Origin: Rutidosis leptorrhynchoides
Lineage: Eukaryota; Streptophyta; Magnoliopsida; Asterales; Asteraceae
Direction: 5' to 3'
Assembly: GCF_046630445.1 (NCBI RefSeq)
Contig: NC_092336.1
Span: forward strand, 509,549,501 to 509,613,500
DNA: 64,000 nt
Under the pieces are notes generated by a model. It saw only the letters and a list, made by a program, of their open reading frames with translations, did not search any database and was not told the origin of the DNA. A program made the position numbers and the translations under genes. How positions within the stretch are numbered: the first letter of the stretch is position 1; every line of letters starts with the position of its first letter. This document shows positions 1 through 11,370 of this stretch, one piece after another.

Positions 1-173
1 TGGACTATCTTAAAATATACGATGCATCAATTTTATGTTATAATCTTAACATACATAAAATGTATGATAAAAAACTTAAAAGAGGACCTAAAAGAGGACC
101 TCTATACAATGTGTTAACCATCAGTCTCTCTATCACCCCAAAAAACAAATAACAAATTTAAAATAGCTAAACA

Positions 174-429
174 ATGTCTTCATCCAAAAACTCCCCAACA
201 AACTCAAACAAATCAAAAAATATGACAACAACATCAAAAGCACGATCACCACCAACAACACTACCACCACCATATATAATAACACAACCTTCTGCCTACT
301 TGACAATACCAGATCCATTACCTTAAGTTTTTAGGAGCTGAAATCCTTGTTGACATGATTCACAAGGCAAACAAAGAACAATATACATACAAAAAAATTT
401 ATGAAAGGTTCATCATATTTAATGGATAA
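174..429 (+). pseudogene. Degenerate small MULE-associated ORF (first copy)
   Basis: An ATG at 174 opens a 50-codon frame (stop 324-326) that begins MSSSKNSPTNSNKSK and is rich in Ser, Asn, Pro and Thr. It resembles the start of the ORF at 6,832 (MSTSTSNPSKSNKRK). Just after the stop, another frame encodes a Lys/Tyr-rich helical stretch (HKANKEQYTYKKIYERF) ending at 427-429, comparable with the C-terminal halves of the related small ORFs at 907, 6,832 and 7,581. I read this as one small gene broken by a frameshift and a stop. Function unknown; no catalytic motif is visible. Its position ahead of a Ulp1-like gene is repeated downstream, so it probably belongs to the transposon. Confidence 0.4.
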
Positions 430-906
430 ACTTTGATGATGAAGTTCATCATATTTTGTTGGAAAAAATGGATCCATGTTTAACAATGAATAAATGTATG
501 CATATTTTATTATTAAAAGCTAGTATGTTATGAATCTTGTTTAACTTAATGTTAAATGTAATGAATTATGTGTAACGTTTTTTATTTTTTATTTAAAATT
601 ATAAAAAAATATCATTAAAGTAACTAAACAAAACATTAAGATACGTCCAATTTATCTTAAAAACAATGAATATCAAAAAACATACTAGTAACATATTTAA
701 ATAATAAAAAAGAAAAAGGTTAGAATTAGAAATAGAATTTAGAAATGCATTATATATATTATAATATTTTTTTAACTAATCCCAAAAAATATACCAAAAC
801 AAGTTCTATTTAAAGAGGAGATTAAAGGTTAAAACTCACACATTACTATCTTTACCATTCTCACTCTATCAAAAAAGAAAACCCTAGAACCTAAAAACCC
901 AAAAAG
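430..906. other. AT-rich noncoding spacer
   Basis: No coding signal seen. It is AT-rich with A/T homopolymers. A pyrimidine-rich stretch with TATTTAAA-like sequence at about 808-900 could be the promoter and leader of the small ORF at 907. Confidence 0.5.
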
Positions 907-1297
907 ATGAGTGTAAACTGGACATCATCCGACGATTCAGAACAACAAAAAAGAAAGAGAAACAGAGCCTCATCATCAACAGCAGCACAGTCAAGATTAT
1001 AAACCACCACAACCATCAGTATCACCAACGCCACCACCACAGTAACAAGCACCACGTCCACAACCAGAATCGCTACTGCCACGCCCGCCATCACCTTACG
1101 TTGTCATCCCACGACTTCCGATTTACATAGATCAAGATTCGGAGAGAGACAGACTCACATACTATGTTGGTAAATTGAACAGGGAAAAGCATGCCTACAA
1201 CAAACTTTATCAAAAGTACAAAAAACTCGAGGAAGAAAACGAGCACATACTCCGATTCCTTGTTGATTACAAGAAATACATCGAGAAATTTGGATGA
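907..1297 (+). pseudogene. Broken small proline-rich/coiled-coil protein (type A)
   Basis: ATG at 907 gives a short frame (MSVNWTSSDDSEQQKRKRNR) that soon stops. Another frame then carries a Pro-rich stretch with an internal TAA near 1,040, and continues open to the TGA at 1295-1297. Its C-terminal part reads YVGKLNREKHAYNKLYQKYK followed by KKLEEENEHILRF, a heptad-like charged helix that looks like a coiled coil. The YVGxxNREK motif recurs in the ORF at 6,832, so these are paralogues. At least one frameshift and one stop break it. Function unknown; a DNA- or protein-binding accessory factor of the transposon is possible but unproven. Confidence 0.5.
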
Positions 1298-2045
1298 TTG
1301 TGCTTGTATTTGATCTTTTATTATAGGGTTTTATCTTTTGATATGGTTTAGCATAATTCTATATTATCTTTTGCTAATTGAATCTATGGATTCAAAATTT
1401 TACATATGTTCATTGTAAAAAACAAAAAAATGAATGAATATATGTTATCTTTTGTTATATTCAGTATTATAGTAGTAAAAATTGTTATTTTGTTATATAA
1501 AAAAATAGTACTATATTGGTAATAAAAAAATAAAGTAAATATTTAATAGCATTATAAAATGTAAAAAACATCAAATGTTTGTTAAAGATTAAATATAATT
1601 AAGTTGTTAATAAATAATATACATTGAATGTATGTTACCTAATTTAATTAACTTTACTTGTGAAATATTTGAAATGTGACGTGTTATCATTACAAAAAGA
1701 TTTTTTTTTCATTTCCAAATACATATATGACTGAAAAGGCTTGATAGAGTTGCTGTAGACTGCGAATATTTTCAGAGCATGCTTGTACTATCGAACAACA
1801 CGTCATAAAAAACATTTAATGTATGTTAATTTTTAAAATAAATAAAAAACAAAACAAATTTCCAATTTTTTTATATATTTATTTTTTTTTGTCTTTTTTA
1901 ACAACCACATTTGCTTATATATACATATACATATACATAACAAAATAAAACACACATAAAAACTCACTCAATAGACTACATAAAAAAAAACAACCAACTA
2001 AAAAAAAAACCTACCTTATTTTACAAACAAACAACACAACACAAA
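1298..2045. other. AT-rich spacer with palindromic ATGTATGTTA motifs
   Basis: No gene seen. Copies of the dispersed palindromic motif lie near 1,571, 1,619 and 1,813. A TATATATA run at 1,916-1,925 and an A-rich leader precede the small ORF at 2,046; the same arrangement precedes its paralogue at 7,581. Confidence 0.5.
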
Positions 2046-2273
2046 ATTGATTCATGTATCATACCACCACCAAACTTCATCCATCCAGCAACATTCCCTG
2101 GGAAAACAGAAAAAGACAGAGCTTTCATTAAAGAACATCTTCAGAAGGTGAACACAAACATTGCAAAGATGCAAGCACTTTGGAAAGAGATCAAAGAAAA
2201 AGAAATTGATATAATCCATTTGAAAGAAATTGTGGAAACCAGTGTCAGTGATTGTTTTGGACCTGATAACTAA
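2046..2273 (+). pseudogene. Small coiled-coil ORF, type B, start codon lost
   Basis: An open 75-codon frame ends with TAA at 2271-2273. It aligns along its length with the ORF at 7,581: DSCIIPPPNF against DSGISPPPPI, then a Lys/Glu-rich helix (KMQALWKEIKEKEIDI against EMNNIWKKMEKRNTEI), then FGPDN against FGPNRGY. The codon matching the ATG at 7,581 is ATT here (2046-2048), so the gene has probably lost its start. No known domain is recognised. The middle region looks like a short coiled coil. Its place between a type-A ORF and a Ulp1-like gene is repeated in the second unit. Confidence 0.5.
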
Positions 2274-2972
2274 GATGATGGTTAAAAAAACAAGTTTAAT
2301 GTTGAAGTGCATGGTATTTTGAAGGATGTTTTAAGTTCAATATATGTTGTTGAATAAGTTGTATTTCAAAGCATCCTTAATAAGTTGTATTTCAAAGCAT
2401 CCTTATTTTGAAGGATGTTTTAGTTATGTTGATTCTGATGTTGGTTTATGTTATGAATCTATACTATCTTGTTGTATTATTTATATATTTCTATGTAGAA
2501 AATGTTTTGATACATCAACTGAATGATTATAATAATCGTACAAAAAAGCATAACCATTATAATACATCAAATGTTTGTTAAAAGTTTCATAATTGAATTC
2601 ATAATTCATAATCAAATTAAAAGAGATTTATAGAAAGAACATTAACGTACATCGAATGTTTTAAAAAAATGAATTATAAAAATTTAAAAAAAGGTAAAAA
2701 AGTTTAAAAGGCTGTAAAAAAGGTATAGTATTAAAAAAAACCCGTAAAAAAATAAATCACGCAACAAGCACCACTAAAGTACGGTATAACCAACCAAAAA
2801 ACACCCAAAAACACCAAAAAAATCAAACTCTCGCAAGAAGAACCACTACCGTATAACCAATCAAAAAACCCCCAAAAACACCCCAAAATTTCAACACTTT
2901 GAAAAACATTTCAAAGTTAAGAAAACCCTAAAAAAAACAACTTCAGACAAACTCCTGGAAAGAAGAAGAAAA
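2274..2972. other. Spacer with a short tandem duplication
   Basis: Noncoding. About 26 bp containing AAGTTGTATTTCAAAGCATC is directly duplicated at about 2,350-2,404. Palindromic motif copies lie near 2,566 and 2,648. An A-rich leader (2,880-2,972) precedes the Ulp1-like copy 1. Confidence 0.5.
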
Positions 2973-5900
2973 ATGTCGAGTAACAACGACGGAAGCAAAA
3001 TTGAAGGTATAAAATACAAAATTCCCTTGATTCAATGTTTTTTATTTTCTTATACTCTGCAAAAATATAGATAGTCAATTCATATACAAAAACTAAAATG
3101 ACAGATACAAATTTCTTTAAATTCAAAAATTAATCAAACATCAAATGTATTTTATATAAGATGCATCAAATGTATGTATATATAAAGATACATCAAATAG
3201 ATTATACAAACACACGTACAAATCAAATTCACTGCTATAAGAATCAAAAATGAAATTAGACTGAAAAACTAGTATTGATTATACGTTAATGAATATTAAA
3301 GATGAACACCCTATAATGGACACATCATACAAAATCTGGTGAAACAGGTACCAGATCAAGCAAAAGAAAGTATGCAATATCTGGAATAAGAAAAAAAGCT
3401 GCAGAAAAGACACAAATGGATGAAACAAATGAAGAAGAACAGTTACGAACGACTGAGAAACCAACAAAAGAAGTGAATGAACAAGGTTAGATATACAAAA
3501 ATATATTTTTGTTAAAATTATATGAATCTTTTTGATAAACACAAAATGTATAGATTTAGAATTGTTCAATTATATTAAATATAGATTTAATGTATGTTAT
3601 TAAGAATTCCTCATTTAGTGTATGTTAATAATTCATTATTCATTTATAATGACATAAACAAATGTAAATGTAGAAGAAGAAGAAGAAAATGTATCTGATT
3701 CAGATGATATTATGATTATCTCGGAGAAGAAAGGTACAAGGAAAAGACTACCAACAAGATCGAGTACAAGACTGAGAGATTTAAAGAGATCAAAACAGTA
3801 TAAAGGTAATAAAAAATTTAGAATTGTTAAATTATGTATAGATTTAGCATTGTTCAATTATATAACACATACATTTAATGTATGTTATTAAGAATTTTTC
3901 ATTTCTTTTATATTATTGAAATATGGCAAAGAAAAAATATTAAAAAAAATAACAATTGCAGAAGAACAAATAACAAACAAAAAGGGCTTGAAGAATCAAA
4001 ACAATAATAGAAAAGAAAAAAATGAAAAGAAAAGAAAAGCAGCAAGAGAAGAGCATTCTATTGAGATTGAAGAAGAAGAAGAAGAAGAAGAAGAAGAAGA
4101 AGAAGAAGAAGAAGAAGAAGAAGAAGAAGAAGAAGAAGAAGAAGAAGAAGAAGAAGAAGGAGGAGGAGGAGGAGGAGGAGGAGGAGGAGGAGGAGGAGGA
4201 GAAGAAGAAGAAGAAGAAGAAGAAGAAGAAGAAGAAGACAACGAAGAAGATAACGATGAATTAGGAGATGAAACATACAAGGAAGAAAGCAAACAGACTA
4301 AAAATGAAGAAACACTAAAAACAAGAATGTCTCCAAAATCTTTCTACGAAACTACAAAAGTGTTGAATGAGGATCAAAGACAAGCACTTACAAGAATTGG
4401 TTTTGGACAAATGCTAGAAATGGATTTTTGTGAATTGCCATAGAAGTTAGCATATTTCTGTTTAAAAAAATTTAACTATGAAACAAGCAAGATTGAGTTG
4501 CCAAATGGAAATATAAGTATAACAGAGGATAGTCTGCACAAGCTGTTTGGGGTACCCATGGGAAGAAAAAAAATAGAAACAACCATAAGGGTAAGGAAAA
4601 GAGAGAAGATGACTAAGATATTTAGAGATCAATACAAAGACGGAAAAATTACCACAGCGAGTGTAGCAGAAATGATTAAGGACTCAAATGAAGCTGGATG
4701 GAAGTTTATATTAAATTTCTTAGTATTGTTCACAACAACAATGGTTGAAGGAAAGCAAAACACAAATGCCAACCAAACATTTTTGCCCAACATTCAAAAT
4801 GAAAATCAAATCAAGGAGCTTAATTGGTGTGAATATATTTTAGAGAAATTGAGTGAAGGAGTGAAGAACTACAAGAAAAAAACAATGTTTGTTGGAAGCA
4901 TATCAACATTAATTGTAAGTTTGAAAAATAAATACTATAATAATATACTCATACACCTACAGTTGTGACATGTTTTTATCACAGATGCATTATGTACAAT
5001 CAACAAGAATTGGAACAATGTATGTACCTGATAAAGGTTTGACAATAAGCAAGTGGACATCAGCTATGTTGAAACAAAGAGAAGACAAGGAAAAAAGCTT
5101 GAATTTGGTAATGTCATTGTGATTCCAGAGAGAAGCGAAAACAACGATGGATTAGAAAAAAAAGAACCAGCTAAGGTAAGAAATGAAGAATAATAATATA
5201 TATTTTAAAAGTAATTAATATAAAAATAGTTTCTAATATCTACAAATATGTATAGATTTTGATGATTGAATAAAATATTGGTGGGGAAGAAAAGGAGCAT
5301 GCAGCAGAAGAGGTAAAAAACAAAAAAAAAAAATACTTTCTTACCATTATAAAGAAATTAAAAATAATAACATACAATTCATGTACTTTGAATAAACATA
5401 TGATATTTAGTTTGATGTTTTCAAGTATATGTAACATATATCAGTTGTATCATATAAAAAATGAAATCTATGTTAATAAAACTTAACTAAAATACATCAA
5501 AAAATTAAAAAATAAAAAAATAAAAAAATTGCAGGAATTTAAAAGGGAATTGGAGAGGGGATATCTACCTGTTGAAAAATATCTTTTAAAGCTTAAAGAA
5601 GCTTTTATCAAATTTCCGAATAGCGTGGAGATTAGGAAAATTTCAAGAAGCCTACAAAGTATTATTCTAGAAATGGGACCAGCATGGAGTGAGGAGATGA
5701 ATCCTATAGAATCAAGTGAAGCAAACAAATATGATGATGAAAATGAAGGAGAAACAGAGAAAAAAGACGATATATTTGATGACGTTACTGAAGAAGTTAA
5801 AGTAGCATCATGTGTTTTAGAAAGTTTGAAAACAGGATGCTTGAATAAGGAGGATGAAGAAACTAGAAAAGATATTGCAGCTGTCTCAGATCACCTTTTA

Positions 5901-6164
5901 AGAATCAGATATGCATGGGAATCTGAACTAGAAAAGGAGGGATCGAATCAAGAAAAGCAGCTACTCGAATTAAGAATCAGATATGCAGTGAAGATAGTGA
6001 CTGATGAAAATAACACATTATGGCCTGACATGGAAGCAAGATGGAAAAAATATGATGCAGATTTTACTAAAAAAGAAAAGAAACAAAAACTGCATAAGGC
6101 AGCACCTATAGTGTTGAAGATGATTGAAGATAGTTTTAAAAGGAAACAAGTTGATAAAAATTAA
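2973..6164 (+). pseudogene. Ulp1-like MULE gene, copy 1, lacking the protease domain
   Basis: Inferred exons: 2973-3006, 3348-3485, about 3661-3805, 3962-4914, 4985-5175, 5256-5312 and 5535-6164, mostly with GT-AG borders and in register with copy 2. Early exons encode a Lys/Arg-rich N-terminus. Exon 4 holds a Glu-Gly-Glu tract, then a conserved domain (MSPKSFYET, GFGQMLEMDFCELP, HKLFGVPMG, ELNWCEYILEKL) resembling the DUF1985-like N-terminal domain of plant Ulp1-type transposon proteins. Exon 5 has IGTMYVPDKGLTISKW. The last exon passes from an acidic region straight to the C-terminal tail (LRIRYAVKIV), so the Ulp1 catalytic segment present in copy 2 is missing. Lesions: in-frame TAG at 4441-4443, a frameshift near 5,090-5,100, a stop in the 5256-5312 exon and a damaged exon-3 acceptor. 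A decayed relative of KAONASHI-type genes; family assignment is from motif recognition only. Confidence 0.65.
4074..4243 (+). repeat. Triplet tract (GAA)n-(GGA)n-(GAA)n inside the Ulp1-like exon
   Basis: A pure-purine triplet tract encodes poly-Glu, then about 14 Gly, then poly-Glu. It stays in frame with the flanking exon. The equivalent place in copy 2 has no such tract, so it expanded locally. The long runs of Ser, Leu or Lys in other frames are artefacts of it. Confidence 0.9.
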
Positions 6165-6527
6165 ATGAAAAAAGAAACAATGTTTGTAATTTGATGTTAT
6201 TTTGAAACAATTAGATTAATTTCTATAAAAATTGATAAGACTCGTGAATGATGTTTATATTAAGAAAAATGATACTTTAGAACAAAATTTCCAAACAAAA
6301 AAACATTAACATACATATGATGTATGTTAAAGTTCTTTCTAAGTTTCAGGCACAAAAATAATTAAAAAAAAAAAATTCAATATGATACATCCGATGTATG
6401 GGTAACCAAAAATTAAGTGTGTTTTGTTGTATTTAAAGTGTATTTTGTTGTTTATTAAGTTTAATGTTTTAAATTTAATATAAATCGTAACGTAATCGTA
6501 ATAATAATGGTTATGAATTTTTTTTAT

Positions 6528-6616
<89 letters not shown>

Positions 6617-6831
6617 TTTATACATATTTTCCTACGTTATATATAATGAATACATAGTACATAAATATTTATATTAGAAAAAAAATAATAAAAAAAATAA
6701 TCCCAAAAAAAGAACAACCTAGAAGCCTTCCTTCCTTTCTATATAATAAAGGACAAAATTCATTCATTCTATCCATATCTCTCTCTCTCTCAAAGAAAGG
6801 AAAACTCTACAAAAAATAATAAAAAATAAAA
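6165..6831. other. Spacer with (TA)n microsatellite and putative promoter
   Basis: No coding signal. It contains a (TA)n run at about 6,535-6,612 and palindromic motif copies near 6,305 and 6,385. A TATATAATAAA box near 6,740 and a CT-rich leader lie just upstream of the ORF at 6,832 and look like a promoter and 5' UTR. Confidence 0.6.
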
Positions 6832-7117
6832 ATGTCTACTTCAACATCAAATCCCTCAAAATCAAACAAAAGAAAAACAACACCACAATCACCAAAACTA
6901 CCACCACCATCTCCTAAAATTGAAATATTCGAAACTCCACAAGTAACCAAACGACATCCAGAATACGAAAAAATGCAAAAATATGTTGGAATTGCGAACA
7001 GGGAAAAAAGAGAAATACGAAGCGCTTTATGAAAATTACAAACAACTGGAGGATGAAACTAAAGAAATAATAAACATACCTAATGTTCACAAGAACTACT
7101 GTGATAAGTATGCATAA
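6832..7117 (+). pseudogene. Small proline-rich/coiled-coil protein, type A, with one homopolymer frameshift
   Basis: ATG at 6832 follows a TATA-like box about 90 bp upstream. The frame encodes a Ser/Thr/Lys/Pro-rich N-terminus and then KMQKYVGIANREKREI before a stop at 7030-7032. In the -1 frame, from the A6 run near 7,001-7,006, the sequence continues as EKYEALYENYKQLEDETKEI to a TAA at 7115-7117, matching the paralogue at 907-1297. A single extra A therefore explains the break; it could be a real mutation or a homopolymer sequencing error. The C-terminal half looks like a coiled coil. Function unknown; it is the first gene of the second Ulp1-like unit. Confidence 0.55.
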
Positions 7118-7580
7118 ATGTATTCATGTGAAATCTTTTGGAATGTTCTTGTGTTGAATGTTTTCTTATTATGAATTTTATCTTTTGTATTTGTGAAATA
7201 TTAATAAATGAATGAATCTATGTTTGTTTTATTTTTACTTGCGTTTAATTAAAATTAAAATTGTATAATAATATCTTTTTTATGTGACTTGCAATGATTA
7301 GATAAAATATTTTGTTACTATTCAAATAAGCAAGAAATCTAAAAAAATTTGTATAGGGTGGCTATAGACTGAAACATCAGATCATAATGAACTGTCAAAA
7401 AAACGTCACGTAAAATGCATTGGGTGTATTTTAAATTTTATTAAAAAAAAATAACAATAAACCTTACAACTTCCGATTTGCCTATATATACACCATGAAA
7501 CAAAACCACAATTTGTACATTTCAGTTTTAAACCTCAAAAACTAAAAAGAAACAAAAAACAAAAACAAAAAAAATAACAA
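7118..7580. other. Spacer and probable promoter of the 7,581 ORF
   Basis: No gene. A palindromic-motif remnant lies near 7,415. TATATATA at about 7,483-7,490, some 90 bp before the ATG at 7,581, and an A-rich leader look like a promoter. Confidence 0.5.
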
Positions 7581-7814
7581 ATGGATTCAGGTATCTCTCC
7601 ACCACCACCAATCATCCAAGAAAACGAATACTTTGCAAACAACAAAGTAGATCAAGATTTCATTAACCATTATGTTAAAAAAGCAAACAAGAACATTGAA
7701 GAAATGAACAACATCTGGAAGAAAATGGAAAAGAGGAATACCGAGATAAAAAAATTCAAGAAATTTTCTGAAGGCTCTATGTCTATGGTGTTTGGACCTA
7801 ATAGAGGTTATTGA
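7581..7814 (+). CDS. Small coiled-coil protein, type B (77 aa), unknown function
   Basis: ATG at 7581 gives an intact 77-aa frame. It starts MDSGISPPPPIIQENEYF, has a charged helical centre (VKKANKNIEEMNNIWKKMEK) that fits a short coiled coil, and ends FGPNRGY. It has no signal peptide, membrane segment or catalytic motif. A TATATATA box lies about 90 bp upstream. It has a paralogue at 2,046-2,273 in the same place relative to a Ulp1-like gene. Keeping an open frame next to a decayed paralogue hints at past selection, but 77 codons is too short to be sure. I infer a transposon-encoded accessory protein and know of no named family. Confidence 0.55.
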   Translation: MDSGISPPPPIIQENEYFANNKVDQDFINHYVKKANKNIEEMNNIWKKMEKRNTEIKKFKKFSEGSMSMVFGPNRGY

Positions 7815-8084
7815 AGATGAAGATTGTTGTCTTTTGAAAGAAGTTATTTTTTGTTTTGTGGAAATTTGAATATCAAATGTATGAATGAAGTTGTATGAAT
7901 GAAGTTTCAATTAGTATGAATATTATTTTCTAATTTTTTTGTTAGCATGAGCATGTAAGAATGAATATATGAAACATCAAATGTATCATATATTCATTAA
8001 AATTTACCAGAGTTTTAACTAAAATTCCAGCACATCGATAACCTACATAAAATGTATGTTAAAAAACCATCGATCTAAAAAAAA

Positions 8085-8130
<46 letters not shown>

Positions 8131-8520
8131 TTAAATTAAAAAAACTGAATAAAAGAAGTTTTTAAAACATTGATATCATTTAACGAAAAAAGAAAAAAAT
8201 TATATAATACATTAAAATGGAAAAAAAATTAACATAAAAAAATGTAAAAAAAAAAATTGTAAAGATAACCGCAAAGTAATACCTGCACACAAAAAAAGTA
8301 ACCGCAATGAAAAAACTTAAACTCAGTAAATAAAGTAAAAAATTCAAAACACGATCAAAAAATCCCCAAACAAATAAGAATACACTCACACACACACACA
8401 TCATTCAAAGTTTCAGAAAAACAAACACAAATCATCACTCTCATATTTGAACAAACCCTAATTACGAACTCAGAGAAAAACTCCATACAAAATTTAAAGA
8501 AAACAAAAAAGAGCAGCAGG
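7815..8520. other. Spacer with palindromic motifs and a TA run
   Basis: No gene. It has ATGTATG-type motif copies near 7,878, 7,978 and 8,046, and a TA run at about 8,090-8,124. An A-rich leader (8,410-8,520) precedes exon 1 of Ulp1-like copy 2. Confidence 0.5.
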
Positions 8521-8688
8521 ATGGAACGAAAAGGTAAACTTATAAAACACAAATTCATTATGATCGTCCTTTTTTTTATATTCTAAAAATATTGATTAAC
8601 GTTTCATATACAAACTTAAAACAGGACCAGGAAGCCTGAAGTTTGTATTCAAGCACAAAGGTAAACAATAAATACATCTATAATTTTG

Positions 8689-9105
8689 TTATGATTCATC
8701 TACTGTATGTTAATATGATGTTTCAATTATATGATGATGTATTTTTTTGTTATTGTTCATCTACTGTATGTTTACGTGTTTTATTTTTCATCAGATTTGT
8801 AGTTTTGTTATCGTGCATATGATATATTATATTAATTTCTTCTATTCTATTTGTTTTGTAGTATACATAATCTATATACAAAAAAAAAAAAAAAAATATA
8901 TAAGTTATCATTCATCTACTGTATGTTAATATGATGATGCATTTATATAATGATGTATTGTTTGTTATCATTCATCTACTATAAGTTTCATATAATTTTT
9001 TTTAATCAGATATATAGGTTTGTTATCGTGCATATGATGTATTTTAGTATTTCTTTTCTTCTATTATATTGTTTTGTAGTATAGAAAATATATACAGAAT
9101 CAACT
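8689..9105 (+). repeat. Direct duplication of about 200 bp in an intron of Ulp1-like copy 2
   Basis: The stretch beginning TTCATCTACTGTATGTTAAT near 8,694 recurs near 8,911 with a period of about 217 bp. The shared segments TTGTTATCGTGCATATGAT and TTGTTTTGTAGTATA follow in the same order. Both arms contain the palindromic motif core. Confidence 0.7.
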
Positions 9106-10884
9106 TGTCTAAAAAAAAAAAAAATCAAAAGTTTCTTTTATAAAACATCAAATGTATGATAATATAACAAAGTTATAATATCATTTATAATACTTATACA
9201 TGACTCCTATTTATGATACAACTAATAATGAAAAAATACATTGATAGATACATTGGGATCATCGAGCATTACTGCAGAACAAGATAGAGAGAATCTATCA
9301 TCTGGGAATAAAACTCGAGAAGAAGCATTCATAAACGAGCAACATGGAAAAAGTGCAGAGAAAACAACATACAACTTGAAGGAAAAAGGTAAGACATACA
9401 AAAATAGTTTTATCAAGATAGATTGTTTTCATCTTTAGAATTGTAAATAAGATAAACTGAAAATTACTAATGATTGAATATTCATTTCATAATAAACACA
9501 GACAGTAATGTGAATGTAGAAGAAGAGTATGTGTCTGATTCAGATAATGTTACGAATGATAAAGGTAAAATAAAGCCTCCAAGATCTAGTAGACGAATAA
9601 AAGATGTGAAAAAGGCAAGAAAGGAGAAAGGTATAAAAATAATATAAGCTTTATAAATTTTGAAGTATGGAAATGAAAAATATTAAAAATATACAATTTC
9701 AGGTGAATCATTGGATAAAAAGGAGCGGTGCAAATCAATGATAAAGAAGAGTAGAAAACAAAAAACTGAAAAGAAAAGTTGAAATAGAAGAAAAGAAGAA
9801 AGCACTTGTGAACCATCAACAACTAAAAAAAAAAAGATGCCTTAGAAACAAGAATGTCTCCCAAATCATTATATGAAACCATTAAAGTGATGAATGAAGA
9901 TTAGAAAAAAGTTGTAAAGAAGATTGGTTTTGGACAAATTCTACAAATGGAATTTTGTGAAATACCTACAGCACTAGCATATTTCTATTTGAAGAAATAC
10001 GACTATGAACAAATCCAAATTGTGTTGCCGAATGGATCTATAAGTGTAACACAAAATAGTTTACACAGGCTATTTGGTGTTCCGATGGGACCAAAAAAGA
10101 TAAACACTAGTGAAAGGGCAAAAAAGGGGGACGAAATGACTCAAAATGGAGAAAACAATACACAATCGAAGGGATTAGATCAAAGCATGTAGCAGAAAAG
10201 ATAAAAGGATCAAATGAATCAGGATGGGAATTTATATTGGATTTCTTAGTGTTATTCAGTTCGATAATGATTCAAGGACATAAAAACGGGAATATCAATC
10301 AAAACTTTTTGAGTAACATTGTAAATGAAGAACAGATAAAAGAACTCAATTGGTGTGAATATATGCTGGAAAGCTTGAAAGAATCTGTGATGATGTACAC
10401 AGAAGGGAAAATGTTTGTAGAAAATATATCTGCTTTAATTGTAAGTTTAAAGAATAAATAGCATACCAATCTATTCATACAAATAAAAATTACAGATGTA
10501 AAAATTACGTTATATAAAACTAACAAATGCTTAAATCACAGATGCACTATGTGGAATCAACAACTATTGGGACCATGTACGTGCCAGATAAAGGCTTGAC
10601 AATCAAAAAATGGACAACAGCTCTATTGAAACAAAGAGAAGGGACAGAAATGAAGCTTGGATTTGGTAATGTTGAAGTGACTGCTGAAAAGAACGTAAAT
10701 AATGACGAAGAAAGATTACCAGAAATCGAAGAGGTAAGCACTGATAATGATGATTTATTCTAAACAAAGATGAAAAAATAATAACACATACTGCTTTATG
10801 TATAGGTTTTGATGATCAAATACACAGATGTTGAGGAAGAAGGAAAGCAAGAAAAAGAAGAGGTATAAAATAAAAATTATTTAT

Positions 10885-11370
10885 AATAAAAAATAAATTA
10901 GATGTATGTTATCTGCTAACGTTGATTGTATGTTTGTTAACTTATAACATAAATTAGATGTATGTTAGCTGATAACATTGATTGTATGTTTATTAACTGA
11001 TAAAATTAATTAGAAGTATGTAAACTGATAACATTCATTGTATGGTAATTTGATGTATGTTATCTAATAACATTCATTACATGTATGTTAAATAATTACA
11101 TTGATTGGATGTATGTTAACTAATAGGTAATTGATACATTAATTGGATGTATGTTAACTAATAACATTTATTTGATGTATGTTAACTAATAACACATTTA
11201 AAAGTCTATTAACTGATAACATTGAATGTATGTATGTTAACTAATAACATTCATTTGATGTATGTTAACTGATAACACATGTGATGTATGTTAACTAATA
11301 ACATTATTTGAATGTATGGTAACATTAATTCGTAAAAATTTAAAAATGCATCTAATGTATGTTAACAAAT
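10885..11370 (+). repeat. Minisatellite built on the ATGTATGTTAACT motif
   Basis: The intron between the exons ending at 10,862 and starting at 11,478 consists largely of units of about 30 bp such as GATGTATGTTAACTAATAAC, with fifteen or so imperfect copies. The unit is half of the palindrome dispersed through this locus. Confidence 0.8.

Noticed and set aside
133-2312. Several minus-strand ORFs of 60-90 aa, hydrophobic, opposite the small MULE genes
   Set aside because: They are antisense shadows of A-rich coding and spacer DNA; Phe/Leu/Val-rich composition follows from base bias, with no domain.
3996-4292. Poly-Ser/Pro, poly-Leu and poly-Lys ORFs in other frames
   Set aside because: Alternative readings of the triplet tract in the Ulp1-like exon.
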